Below the pieces are notes generated by a model. That model was not told where the DNA came from. It saw only the letters and a list, made by a program, of their open reading frames with translations, and did not search any database. From assembly GCF_003255815.1 (NCBI RefSeq), contig NC_037681.1:75576386-75640385 (forward strand): DNA of 64,000 bases, in the 5' to 3' direction. Of this stretch, positions 20,989 through 32,157 are shown piece after piece. Both the position numbers and the translations under genes were made by a program. How positions within the stretch are numbered: the first letter of the stretch is position 1; every line of letters starts with the position of its first letter. The stretch comes from Theropithecus gelada (taxonomy: Eukaryota > Chordata > Mammalia > Primates > Cercopithecidae).

Positions 20989-23260
20989 GTATGGCCTGCG
21001 TTTCAGCATTCATTTTCCACATCAGCCTTCTAAAATTATAAGGTAGTCTTAGGATGGCCCACCAAGAGGATGCCTGTATCTAAAACAGGCCTTTCTGAAT
21101 TAGGAAGTAGTTGTCATGAAGCTCCGTCAAGAGACAATAGGGAGGAAAGCAAAGATATTTTTATAATTTCATTTATAGTTGTTTCTTTATATGCAGCTTC
21201 TCTCCACTTTTTCCACACATTCTCTTTCTGGCCTCCACTCATAAGAGTCCCTTAAGAAGTGCCAGGATAAATGTGGACACTTAGCAGCAGAAGAGTCCTG
21301 AGAAATACTTCAGCATTGTCTTCCTCCTTGGTGACACAACGGGCAGAGACCTAAAAGTACCAGGTGGTTACATTATTGTTCCAGACATCGATTTGCTATG
21401 ACAGAAATTTACATCCATAACCAGCTTGCTCCTGTATAGAAAGGCTCAGCTTTCACAAGAGTGTTAGAGTGAAGACTGTTCACTGGCCATATTTCCACTC
21501 AAGCTCATCATGATTGCCCTGGTCTGTCTACTTGCCTTTCAGTGTCCCTTTACAAAGATTACACTTACCTTCTGTCGTAGTCTGTTTTTGCTGCTGTAAC
21601 AGAATTTCTGAGACTAGGTGCTTTATAATGAACAGAAGTTTATTGGCTCACAGTTCTGGAGGCTGGGAAGTCCAAGATTAAGGGGCTGCAACAGGGAAGG
21701 GCCTTCTTGCTGTGTTACCCAATGGCTGAAGGGCCAATAAGAGTGGGAGGGGCCAAAATCACCCTTCTATAATGAACCCACTCCTACAATAACGGCATTA
21801 ACCCATTCATGAGGGCAGATCCCTCATGGTCTAGTCACCTCTGAAAGTTCCTACATCTTAATACTGTTACAGAGGCAGTTAAATTTCAACATGAGTTTTG
21901 GAGGCGACTAACATTTAAACCATAGCACCTTCAGTGTTTTAAAACACTTTATTCAATCAACTTGCCAGCAAATATCAACTTCTTTTCAGTTACTTCCAGT
22001 TTGCTGGTGGTACCACTTCATCTGTGCCCTCTGACCTCCAGTTTAAGCCATCTACTACTCCTAACCCACGCCTCAATTTTCATTTACCTGTCCTTAGGCA
22101 AATGTGTTGATTCTACTACAAAAGTAGGTTCTTGTTAGATATGCAACTACAATGGTTGTTTTAGTGGCTAAGCTGTTTTTTGTTTTTTTGTTTGTGTTTT
22201 TATTTTACTGGCAAATATGTTTTGGGTTAGACTGGCAAGTACTAGAAAAGATTGAAGAAGAAGAAAGAATTTCTGTAGGCCCAGAAGTAAATATGGTGTA
22301 ACTTGTTTAAGCTATTGTTGTTTGGTAAATTAAGCTGCAAAATCATGAGAAAAGACAAGGATATCACAATATAATGTACTGCATTTAAATTTAATTTGGG
22401 GATTGAATTTTCCTGGGTACAAATTATATATAAGGATAAGGATGTTTAATGTTACACACTTCAAAATATTATTTCTTTGTAAACTTTGTAAAAATGCATT
22501 AAATTAAAAGTTGCTGAGGAAGCAATGAATTACTCAGCTTTTTTCTTTAAAAAAAAAAAAACCCCTCTAAGAACAGTTGGCATATATAATAAATTACCAG
22601 AAAGGAAAACTAGTACAGCCAAAAAATTATAAGCTTAGAACAGGAATAAAGATCACTGTTCAGTAAAAAAATCCAATATGTTAAGCTTTTTACTTTCCAG
22701 GTTTTTGTAAAAATTAATCTGGATTTTAATTATGGTAATTATGTCTATTGAATGAAATAGGATACTTTCATTGTATGAAGTACCTAAGTTACTCTTAATA
22801 AATAGTGATGTTTTCTTCTGGACATGACTTTTATTTTTAAATGTCTAACAATAATTTTAAACTGTGATGTTAACTTCAATCCATTTGGTCAGAGTATGTG
22901 AGATACCAGAAACTCTGCTAGGTTTTGAGGTTGGTTCCATTCTGTAGGAACCACATTCTGGTTGGGAGACTGGGCACAGGCACAGTCATGCTTGATCAGT
23001 GGGCCAGCTGCCAACCAGTGTTCTGAAGAGAGTGCAATGGATACATGATGAGAAAGTGCTTAATCTTGCTAGGGGAGTGTTGGAGAAATGCTCCCAGAAA
23101 ATAGTATTCAAACATTGTTATCAGCAGAGTTTTCCATCTCATATATTTAGGAAGGTAACATCCACAAAGCTGCCTTACTCACAGGGGAATCCTTCTGGGG
23201 CCAAGTGGGTAATTGGTCATTTTGATGTGTATATAACACCTCCCATGTGTGCCTTCACAG
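20989..23260 (+). other. EML6: EML6 intron d-e, 2.3 kb
   Basis: Gene-free. Holds an MLT1-type solo LTR (21573-21927). 20989-21560 and 21940-23260 are AT-rich with no repeat or coding signal that I recognise; a weak TTTTTTG-rich run is at 22170-22205. Confidence 0.7.
21573..21927 (-). mobile_element. MLT1-type (ERVL-MaLR) solo LTR, antisense
   Basis: The reverse complement follows the MaLR LTR order. On + it reads 'tgtcgtagtctgtttttgct', 'gagactaggtgctttataat', 'ctcacagttctggaggctgg', 'gggcagatccctcatggtct' and 'aacatgagttttggaggcga'. A perfect 5-bp direct repeat CCTTC flanks it (21568-21572 and 21928-21932), the expected MaLR target duplication. No internal sequence remains. Confidence 0.8.
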
Positions 23261-23372
23261 GGCTTTGTAACGGGTGGAAAGGACGGCATCGTGGAGCTCT
23301 GGGATGATATGTTTGAAAGATGCTTGAAGACTTATGCCATTAAAAGATCAGCATTGTCAACTAGCTCAAAAG
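23261..23372 (+). CDS. EML6: EML6 coding exon e (GFVTGGKDGIVELWDD blade)
   Basis: Coding exon of 112 nt starting on a codon boundary and ending one base into a Gly codon. It reads GFVTGGKDGIVELWDDMFER, CLKTYAIKR and SALSTSSK. 'TGGKDGIVELWD' is a classic WD strand c-d. Acceptor 'tgccttcacag' is strong. The donor AAAAG/gtgcca matches the consensus poorly at +3 to +6, making this the weakest donor in the window. Reading through the donor stays open for about 80 bases, to a stop near 23453. Confidence 0.93.
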
Positions 23373-23616
23373 GTGCCACTTCTAAACATGTAATAGAAAT
23401 CTTTGTGTTCATAGGGATGGAGAAGATGGTACTAAAGTTTTTAAAAAACTATTAGCCAATCAATTTTCTCCCTCTTCCATGTTTCGAACTCTCTTCTCCT
23501 GGTAGAAATGTCCAGGCTGACTGCCTAGTACCTCGTTCTTTGGAGCTATACAAATTGAATTTATACTGAGAAGCAGTGTTTTTGTTATTTTATTAAATAT
23601 GCCATCCTCTTCCCAG

Positions 23617-23744
23617 GCTTGCTTTTGGAAGATAACCCTTCAATTCGTGCCATCACGTTGGGACATGGACATATCCTGGTGGGAACAAAAAATGGAGAGA
23701 TTCTGGAAATTGATAAGAGCGGCCCAATGACACTACTTGTTCAG
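23617..23744 (+). CDS. EML6: EML6 coding exon f (GHGHILVGTKNGEILEID)
   Basis: Coding exon of 128 nt, two bases of a split Gly then 42 codons. It reads LLLEDNPSIRAITLGHGH, ILVGTKNGEILEIDKSGPM and TLLVQ. This is the EML hinge between the first propeller and the second propeller of the unit: the ILVGT+NGEI motif is shared by all EML proteins, and the next exon starts the GHMEGEVWG blade. Only 244 bases of intron separate it from exon e. Acceptor 'cctcttcccag', donor gtactt. Confidence 0.94.
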
Positions 23745-23870
23745 GTACTTTTTGTACCTATTCTAAACTGCAGCTCACATCAGGGCTGGGACTAGGGTGA
23801 GGCAAAGTTGATGCTTAGGTTCCAAAACTTAAGGAGGCACTCACTATCAGGGTTGCACAAGAGTTGAACT

Positions 23871-24455
23871 AGTTACCTATTGCTGTGTAACAAATTGCCA
23901 CAAACTTAGCAGCTTAAAACAACACACGTTTATTGTCTCACAGTGTCTGTGGATCAAGAATCTGAGCACAGCTTAACTGGATCCTCTGCTTAGTGTTTTA
24001 TAAGGTTGCAATAAAGACCAGGATTATGGTCTCATCTGAGGCTAAACTGGGGAAGATTCTTCCAAGCTCACTCATGCTGTTGGCAGAATTTAATTGCTTG
24101 TAAGTGTAGGACTAAGGGCTTTTCTTTTTTCTTTCTTGCTGGCTGTTGGCTAGAGGCCAGTCTCAACTCCTAGAGGCTGTCCACAGTTCCTTGCCACATA
24201 GGGTGTCCCAACATTGCTGCTTTCTCAAAGCCAAAAACAGAGGAAAAAAATAGACACTACACTCTTACGTTACATAATTATGTAATCACATATGTGGAAT
24301 CATGAACATTCAATCACCTTTGCCATATTCTGTTGGCTAGAAACAAGCCACAGGTCATACCACACTCAAAGGGAGGTGATTATGCAAGAATGTGAAAACC
24401 AGGAGGAGTATGAGGGTCACCATCACTGGCCACCAGTTATTCATGCCCCTACCAC
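23871..24455. mobile_element. Old mammalian interspersed repeat, family not assigned
   Basis: The order 'agttacctattgctgtgtaa', 'caaattgccacaaacttagc', 'agcttaaaacaacacacgtt', 'tcctctgcttagtgttttat', 'gttccttgccacatagggtg' and 'gaggtgattatgcaagaatg' matches a common long repeat I recall from mammalian introns but cannot name confidently. Confidence 0.5.
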
Positions 24456-25684
24456 ATACGGAATTCTTTACCTCCACCCCCAAGGTCCCCAAGAGCCTTA
24501 TCACGTTACAGGATCTGCTCAAAGTCCAGAATCTCATTATCTAAATTGGGTCCAGGTGTGGAAGAGATGCCTTAGGTATAAGTCCTGTCAATCTGTCCAT
24601 CCATAAAATGAACAAGACAAGTTACCTACTCCCCACATGCCAGATGCACCAGTGCCCCTTTGGAATATGGGTCTCACTGTAGTCTCAGCCTTGATCCACA
24701 TAAACACATTACATCCTCCTTAATCCCTGTCTTCCCTCAAAAGTCATATTTAGGTAAAATTGAACTAAAATAAATGTAACAGAACACTTTAGGAGCCAAG
24801 AAATAATAAAATCTCACCTCAGGGATGAGGATGTGGTAGCGTGTGGAGGTGCATAGGTAGTCCTGCCCAGTATGGTGATGGATAAGACCATATTTACTTG
24901 GAAGAGGCATGGGTGGGGGGTGAAGGATGTGTGTTCAGAAGTTGGAGGGAAAAGAAAATGCCCTGATCATATGAGCAGTCAGAACTTCCAAGATTCCAGT
25001 GCAGGAGCTTCCCTTCCTTGCCCTGATCTCTGGGTGATGCCTGCAGGCTTGCTGTATTAGGAGTGAATCCCCAAATCCCACTGAGAGGGTCCCTCTGACT
25101 TAGTGTATCATGGAAACACATGTGCATATACACTATGGCTCAGGGCACTGCAAGGCTTTAAAAACACATGTGCCCAAGTCCTATCCTGGATATCCTGAAT
25201 GAATCTGCTTTTTAAAAAGAAAAAATCTATGTGAAAAACAAACCTCGAAAGCTCTGCAGCTGGTTGTGCCTGGCAGCCAGGCTGGGGAATGAGGCTGGAG
25301 ATACATCCTTGAGGCACGATGTCTTTGTTCTCCAGCTGTCTTGCTTTTGTTGTTTTCTTCCAAACGAAATCTTTTTTTTCTGGCCGTAACTTCTCATCTA
25401 ATTTTACTGAAAAATATTTATTTACTTTTTAATCTCCAAATGTTTGAGAATGTAAATTGTTTCCATGTATGCTACATTGCTAGATATTTTGGAAGATTTA
25501 TGCTCTGATATGATTTAAATAATACTGTAAGATCTAAACTTTGTTTTCTCTCTTGCTGTGTTACACTTGAGGTAGTTTGGTTTAAATATGTTTTATGCTT
25601 GATAAAGGCTTTCCACTTCTTAATTCTCTACAATTCTATTCTTTCCTATGTTTCTTTCTATTGCTCTAGTAAGAAAAATAACCA

Positions 25685-25880
25685 CAGCAATCATATATTC
25701 AGCACCTACTCTGTGTCAGGCAATACCGTTGTACTAAATTTGTCTCATCTCCACAACAGATTGGCTGTGTTAAATTGTTTTATAGATGAGGGACCTAATG
25801 CCCAGAAAATTACCCACAGTCACCTGCTGAGAACTGCAGGGCTGGGATTCCATCCAAGGTTTACCAGAGCCCTTTTTCAC
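25685..25880 (-). mobile_element. MIR, antisense
   Basis: 'ttcagcacctactctgtgtc', 'aggcaataccgttgtac', 'ttatagatgagggacctaat' and 'gaactgcagggctgggattc' follow the reverse-complement MIR consensus in order. Confidence 0.7.
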
Positions 25881-27942
25881 CTCACCAGGCTGTTCCCCAC
25901 GTCTCTTAACCTGGACGCTGCAGGAAAGCCCCTGAGCTGTGGGGTGGCTGGTTGAGCTGGTGGAAGCTTCAGACCAGATGTTAGTTACCATCTTTGCCAC
26001 CTACATGTGTACCATTCTCTCCTTTTTTTCTCAGCATCTTTTTTTCCTCTTCTGCTCTCTCATTTGCTATTTCCCCTTAGGTGGAACTCAGTATTTCAGT
26101 TCAGTCCATGTTTGTTGGGCTCTTGCCCAGGTCTGCTCTGTGCTGTGTGTATGCGCAGTGGAATAAGGGCTTCCTGCCTGCCCAGGACCATCTCACTGTC
26201 CTGTTCTGAGAGACGATAGAGGCACCAAGGGAAAGTGAAGGAACTATGGAGGCAGTGTGAGTGAGACGATGGACTGTCCTGCTGGGAGAAGATTTTAGAA
26301 CCACTGTGCCAGTTTCGGTGGCATGGCAATCCAATCACAGTTGGAATAGATTGCTTATTTTTAATAAGGTTGGGGGAGGGGAGAATGGCAGGTGATGGGT
26401 TGTGGCACTTCCCGTCATGTGTGCTTTGAAGCAGTCAGCTCGCAGTTGAACAACTGTTTATGATCAGCTTTATGGGTGATCAGCACCAAAGCAGGATCCT
26501 AAGCCCATTTCCTTGTGCCATTCAAGGTCCTCCAAGCCTGCCTTGCTTACTGTCTGATCCTATGTTACACGGGGATTAAAATAAACAGATTAAGGAAATA
26601 TAATTTTGATATCAATATAAAACAGTGGTTTAAAAGGATCTCTGGGTCCCACGATCCTGTTCTTAACTAAAATACACAAAGGGGCTCAGTCTGTGGAAGA
26701 GCTTCAAGCAGAGTCAGTCTGGGAAGATGTGAGGTTGACCCCTGACCTGTACCCTGACTGTGACTCTGGGGCTGGGAGGCTTCTGAAGAGAAGACTGGAA
26801 AACTGGGGATGTAGGGGGTCCTCAAATCCAATAAATTCAAAAACAATGTCTGTACCCTTCAGCCCCTCATTTTCTCATATTTGAATGTCAGCTGTATTTG
26901 GAACTTTACATCTTCTGCCAAATTTACTGTTTTGCTCAAATAGCTTCTCGGTTAAATTGGAATCATCCAATTTCTTTTGGAAAGCCACCTGTTCCCCTTA
27001 GCATTCCAGCTACAAACACCTCTCAGATGCCTGTGTGTGGGCTTCCTTTTTGCTCTACTAAGCAAAGCCTTTTTATAATTAGCCATTAAAAAGCAAAAAT
27101 TCAGTAAATAGTTAATCTGGTCTGTTTTATTGCTCTGTAGCACTAATCTTTACCCTGCGTTATTGAGTGAAAAATTATGAGAATCAAATTCATTTTCTCC
27201 CTGTTAAGTGTTCATTTTTAAAAAAATACTGCTTTATCTTAGTTATTATTCTAAGTCAGCCAAGTGTGTTTGTGATGAGATAAAGGTATATGGAATTGGT
27301 CCAGTGCTTATTAAGCACCTTTCAGTTTTGGATGTTCATTGTTAGCACATGGACAGGCCAATTTGTGAACAGATGCAGAACCTTAGCTACACCGAGGACA
27401 CTTGAAATGAAAATTTAGCTTCCTTTATTTCTGCTCTGCCGAATGCTACATGTTCAAAGGACTAAAATTGTGTAAATAATGAGAATATTGCTCTTCAATT
27501 CCACTGACACGAATGGGTCAGACCTGCATCTTTTATAATTTAACTGAAGGAAATGGTTTGTGTCCTTCAGCTGCTTTACTAGGAGGGTACATATATACTA
27601 TGTTTATTTAGTATCCACAGAAAAGCAGGCGTTTCACCGTTTACCTGGATGTTTCCAAATGGAAAGATGTTTGGCATCATACAAACAAAACCAATCAGCA
27701 ACGAGTTCATGTTTTGCTTTGCAAATGAATGATTTAGCATCGTGTAGGTCCAGCTCTAGTTTCAAGTTTAAATGGAAAAATTATTTCGGGTGATCATGTT
27801 GGTTCAAGGAAGCTCAAAGTGTGTTTATTCCTGTTCATACCTTTTTGTGACACTCTTGGACTGAATATTCAGCACCGGGCTAAAGAAGGGCTAGCCAGAC
27901 AGCGTAAGTAGAGTTGATGTTGCCCCTTTTCCTCTCCCACAG

Positions 27943-28084
27943 GGGCACATGGAAGGAGAAGTGTGGGGGTTGGCAGCTCACCCTCTCCTGCCCATCTGTG
28001 CAACAGTGAGCGATGATAAAACACTTCGCATCTGGGAACTGTCCGCCCAGCACCGTATGCTGGCAGTACGGAAACTCAAAAAAG
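27943..28084 (+). CDS. EML6: EML6 coding exon g (GHMEGEVWGLAAHP, DDKTLRIWELS blade)
   Basis: Coding exon of 142 nt starting on a codon boundary. It reads GHMEGEVWGLAAHPLLPICA, TVSDDKTLRIWELSAQHR and MLAVRKLKKG (last codon split). This is the most canonical WD repeat of the window: GH at the start, a DxD-type turn and IW in place of WD. It opens the second propeller of unit two. Acceptor 'tttcctctcccacag' and donor gtacgt are both strong. Confidence 0.95.
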
Positions 28085-29369
28085 GTACGTAACGCCACCT
28101 TACACATCTGTCAGAGTACTTACAAGTAACAATGTGTCAGGTTTATTCACTCATGTAATTAGTATTTACTGAGGGCCCCTGTTATATGCCCACAAATATG
28201 CTGGGCAATGGGAATTTTATATTGGTTGCTACAGTCTTAACTAAGCACATGTAGAATTATTCAGAAGGCTAGCCTAATCCAGTTCCATTTTTCCCTTCAT
28301 TTTCCTTGCACTGCACAGATATTTGCCACCTGGGGGCAATATGTCCTTCTTCTTCTCATCGAGAGCTGTGGGAGTCAATTGAAACTCATCAGCTTTTAAA
28401 GAATGCTGTTTATTTTGTAACTAACTGTCTCCAGAACTTACTTTATGACTTGAAAACAAACATCAATTATATAGAAATGTAATACTTAAGAAATGGGTAA
28501 ATATGTCTTGAACACCTATATGCACTAGAACTATGAGGTGTACTGAGAGGTACAAATTCAGCAAACATTTATTAAGTAGCTTCTGTGTGCAGGCACAGGG
28601 GATCCCATGATGATTGGTCCCATCTCTAGTGTCAGAGATAGATAGGACTTGAACAGAGTCCCAGCAACATATCCATTCAAATTTGGTAATTTGAGGAGAG
28701 TCTTTAAAATGGGACTATTTATAAAGGGATGGGGAAGGTGTGAGGAAATGACCCGGGATAGTGCAGCACTATGCAGCTAGTAATGGCAGCCTCTCTCACT
28801 AGCCCTGGCGTGAAGGGGCAGGAGGAGGGGACAACTGCTGCAACCCTGAATATGAGAGCCGCTTGAGATGGCAGCCTGAGAGAAGCCACCACTGTTAGCC
28901 AGGGGACTCTGCCAGCATGCAGTGCCCCTGCGGGAGGCAGCCAGGGAAATAAATGGCCCAGCCTCCCTATTCTTCCTCCATCTCTCTAATCTCCCACCCA
29001 TGCTCCCCCTTGGCCAAACTCAACCAGAAACCAGAGGACAAGGGAGCCCACTGACATTCTCCGTGCAGGCCAGCTTCAGGCACAGAGCAGGGTGGACGAG
29101 GGCAAAGAGGGGATGTGGAAGGACAGACTGTAGATATTTGGCACAAAGTACCCTGGAGCCTCAGAGGAGATCTACAGCCTGGAACTGCTTCATCAGGGAG
29201 GTGACGAGAGCTGAGGCTTAAAGGATCTGTAAAAGTTCTTAAGAGGAAAGGATGAAATTGGGGCCTGGCCCTAAAATATTTGTACTGAGTAATTTTATAA
29301 GCACACATGAGGATTGTATTCTAGGGTAATAAAATGAAGAAAGCTGTCAAAACAGTATTAACAATAGTG

Positions 29370-29560
29370 ATGGTGGCTAATATGCCTGGGCCAGCAACTA
29401 TGCCAGCTCTTTCCATGTAGTCTTTGTAGGAATCCCATGAGTAAGGTTATTATTATTGCCACTTACAAATCAGAAAGCTGAGGCACAGGGAGCTTAATTA
29501 GTTTGCACATTTAGTAGGTAATGGAACCAAATTCAATCCCATGCAGTGTGACTCTGAGAA
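29370..29560 (-). mobile_element. MIR, antisense
   Basis: 'ggtggctaatatgcctgggc', 'tatgccagctctttccatg', 'taaggttattattattgcca' and 'cagaaagctgaggcacaggg' follow the reverse-complement MIR order. Confidence 0.7.
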
Positions 29561-30714
29561 CACACCTGTGACCACTGCTTAACACTATCTCCCTCTGCCA
29601 TGTTGCCTCTCTTTACACTAGACTCCTGGGAGTTGTAAATGGTGGAGGAAAGAGTTCCCAAATCCAAGTCCAAAGCCCATGCTCTTCATCACTACAGGCT
29701 AGAATCATTTTGGCCACTAGTTCATATTGGGGGAATGATAGGCCAAGTCCTCACTGTGGAGGACTTGAATGTCAGTCAATGGACTTTATTCCCTAAGTTA
29801 AAAATTAGTTAAAAAGAACAACTGTTGACCCATCTTAGATAGGATAACCATTCAACCTAGTTTACCCCTGTTGTTCTGGTATAATTATTAATAGCTTTCC
29901 TCTTCACTCTCAAACGTGTCTTGGTCTGTACGGTAGATTGTGGTTAACCTAATCTTGATGCTCTTCAAGGGCAGGCTTGTCTTTTCACTGTTGCAGTACT
30001 GGCACATCAGTTTTGGGTGAGAACATAGCTTTCAGCATACCATGAACAGAGGAGTTGGTAAAGAGGCTGGGTATTAAATGCCCTGGCACAAGGCCACCTG
30101 GCTGTCCTATCCCTGGGGCTGTGCTTACAACTCTTGACAATAAGAATGGTGGCAGAGGGTAGGCATATTCTTAATCGGTTTCCTTTTAGACATACCTTTG
30201 CAAAGTCCATGCTCCTGATTCAGAAATGTCTTTGTGACCCTACAAAGCAGTAGAAAACATGGTTCATGCAGTACCATCACCCTAGTGCCAATTAGTTTTC
30301 CAGATACCCCTCAAGAGAATGTTCAGATTCCATTCTTCCCATGACAGAAGAGGCAAAAGCAATATCTTTCACCTCTAGAGTTATGCATTACAATCCCTGA
30401 ATCAGAGAATTGGAGCAACTAAACGAACGAGGTCCTCTAAAGCAAGCTGTATGTAAGACATAATATTTTTTAAAGAAAGTTTTCTGAAAATTTTATAATA
30501 GAACTCCTATTCTTAAATATTACCTCTTGGAAGCAAAGATACTGGTCCTATTAACCCTATACTATACTCCTTTTCTCCATTTACTTCACTTAGTTTTTGA
30601 AAACCCCAGGTATTTAAATACTCATAAATGAATGAATAGACCTCATAGAAGCTGAAAATGTATTTTTGATATTATGATCATTTTCTTTGAATTTGGGGAG
30701 AAGAGATGTTTAAT

Positions 30715-31005
30715 TTTATTTTCTTGAGACAGGATCTCCCTCTGTCATCCATGCTGGAGTGCCATGGCGTGATCACTGCTCACCACACCCTCCGCCTCCA
30801 AAGCTCAAGCAATCCTTCCACCTTGTCTCCTGAGTAGTTGGAACTACAGGCATGTACCACTATGCCTGGCTAAGTTTTATATATTTTGTAGAAATGGGAT
30901 TTTGCTATGTTGCCCAGGCTGGTCTTGAACTCCAGGGCTCAAGCAATCCACCTGCCTTGGCCTCCTGAGGTGCTGGGATTACAGGCATGAGCCACTGCAC
31001 CCAGC
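30715..31005 (-). mobile_element. Alu (old, J type), antisense
   Basis: Antisense full-length but diverged Alu: 'ttgagacaggatctccctct', 'gctggtcttgaactccaggg' and an end of 'gagccactgcacccagc'. It lies 350 bases upstream of exon h and is inverted relative to the AluY downstream of exon i. Confidence 0.85.
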
Positions 31006-31009
31006 TTAT

Positions 31010-31186
31010 TTCTGTATTTTTTGTAGAGCCTGGGTTTTCCCTTTATAAAAAATAACTTTTCAACTAATCTTTAACCTAGGGAATGTTGCAAACCCAGGCT
31101 AGTCTTGAACTCCTGGGCTCAAGAGATCCGCCTGCCTCGACCTTCCAAACTGCTGGGATTACAGGCACGAGTCACTGTACACAGCC
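31010..31186 (-). mobile_element. Alu partial copy, antisense
   Basis: Second antisense Alu-derived piece, missing its outer arm and holding a non-Alu stretch (31042-31085). It is recognisable from 'gctagtcttgaactcctggg', 'ctgctgggattacaggcacg' and an end of 'gtcactgtacacagcc'. It ends 169 bases before exon h. Confidence 0.8.
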
Positions 31187-31355
31187 AAGAGATGCCTTAA
31201 ATTATGAAGTTTTAGTTTTCACAAGTGTAGTGTCAATTTAAAGGCAGTCACATGTCCATGCATAATGCACATGATCAGATTTCTTCATCTCTTCATGTGG
31301 TTTGCTTGACAGTGAAGTTTTGGATAATAAGTGTTTTTTGTGGATTCTTCTGTAG

Positions 31356-31508
31356 GTGGAAGATGCTGTGCCTTTTCCCCTGATGGGAAAGCCTTAGCAG
31401 TTGGCTTGAACGATGGGAGTTTCCTGGTTGTAAATGCTGACACTGTTGAAGACATGGTCTCTTTCCATCACAGAAAAGAAATGATCTCTGATATTAAGTT
31501 TTCAAAAG
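31356..31508 (+). CDS. EML6: EML6 coding exon h (CCAFSPDGKALAVGLNDGSF blade)
   Basis: Coding exon of 153 nt, a multiple of three with the same phase at both ends, so its loss would keep frame. It reads GGRCCAFSPDGKALAVGLN, DGSFLVVNADTVEDMVSFHH and RKEMISDIKFSK. 'FSPDGKALAVGLNDGSF' is a textbook WD strand b-c. Acceptor 'ttcttctgtag', donor gtgaag. Retention past the donor gives a stop soon (31538-31540). The intron to exon i is only 173 bases. Confidence 0.95.
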
Positions 31509-31681
31509 GTGAAGATGACAGCAGATACTTTTTAAAATAACACAGTCTTGGGACAAAAAATTACAAGAATGAACTATTTAAATATTTCTTTGACCATTTC
31601 CCCACTTTTAAAATACTAAGTTCCTGGAAGTAAATTCCTATATAAGATACTTTGGTGTTAACCCCACATTTTTCTTTATAG

Positions 31682-31813
31682 ATACGGGAAAATACCTTGC
31701 CGTGGCATCCCATGATAACTTTGTGGATATTTACAACGTACTTACAAGCAAAAGGGTTGGCATCTGTAAAGGTGCTTCGAGTTATATTACACACATTGAC
31801 TGGGACTCTAGAG
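31682..31813 (+). CDS. EML6: EML6 coding exon i (KYLAVASHDNFVDIYNV blade)
   Basis: Coding exon of 132 nt, also frame-preserving (same phase in and out). It reads DTGKYLAVASHDNFVDIYNV, LTSKRVGICKGASS and YITHIDWDSRG (ends split). The pattern continues the exon h blade: LAVAS.D.FVDIYNV, then GHxxxITHIDW-like strand a. Acceptor 'tttttctttatag', donor gtaaag. A recent AluY starts only 35 bases into the downstream intron. Confidence 0.95.
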
Positions 31814-31848
31814 GTAAAGTATGTTGTGGCTTTTAAAATAGAATTTCT

Positions 31849-32157
31849 GGCCGGGCGCGGTGCCTCAAGCCTGTAATCCCAGCACTTTGGGAGGCCGAGA
31901 CGGGCGGATCACGAGGTCAGGAGATCGAGACCATCCTGGCTAACACGGTGAAACCCCGTCTCTACTAAAAAATACAAAAAACTAGCCAGGCGAGGTGGCG
32001 GGCGCCTGTAGTCCCAGCTACTCGGGAGGCTGAGGCAGGAGAATGGCGGGAACCCGGGAGGCGGAGCTTGCAGTGAGCTGAGATCCGGCCACAGCACTCC
32101 AGCCTGGGCGACAGAGCAAGACTCCGTCTCAAAAAAAAAAAATAAAAATAAAAAAAT
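31849..32157 (+). mobile_element. AluY (Old World monkey AluYR-like), sense, with perfect TSD
   Basis: Full-length young Alu: 'ggccgggcgcggtgcctcaa', 'ggcgaggtggcgggcgcctg', 'gaacccgggaggcggagctt' and 'gagctgagatccggccacag', then an A-tail with TAAAA units. It is flanked by a perfect 14-bp target duplication AAAATAGAATTTCT (31835-31848 and 32158-32171). It shows few differences from consensus. The cercopithecoid-type variants indicate insertion after the split from apes. Confidence 0.95.

Larger units (their letters stand above)
23745..27942 (+). other. EML6: EML6 intron f-g, 4.2 kb
   Basis: Gene-free. Contains an old unassigned repeat (23871-24455) and a MIR (25685-25880). 24460-25680 and 25960-27940 show no repeat I recognise; 26880-27790 is an AT-rich single-copy-looking stretch directly upstream of the next exon. 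Acceptor 'cctctcccacag'. Confidence 0.65.
28085..31355 (+). other. EML6: EML6 intron g-h, 3.3 kb
   Basis: Gene-free. Contains weak L2-like pieces near 28153-28225 and 28560-28610, an unassigned old repeat with higher G+C at about 28620-29175, a MIR (29370-29560) and two adjacent antisense Alu pieces (30715-31005 and 31010-31186) close to the 3' end. 29570-30700 has nothing recognisable. Acceptor 'ggattcttctgtag'. Confidence 0.65.

Noticed and set aside
28620..29221. GC-richer stretch with open frames, considered as a novel exon or CpG island
   Set aside because: CpG density is low and the block order resembles an old interspersed repeat. No splice sites framing an EML6-like reading frame.
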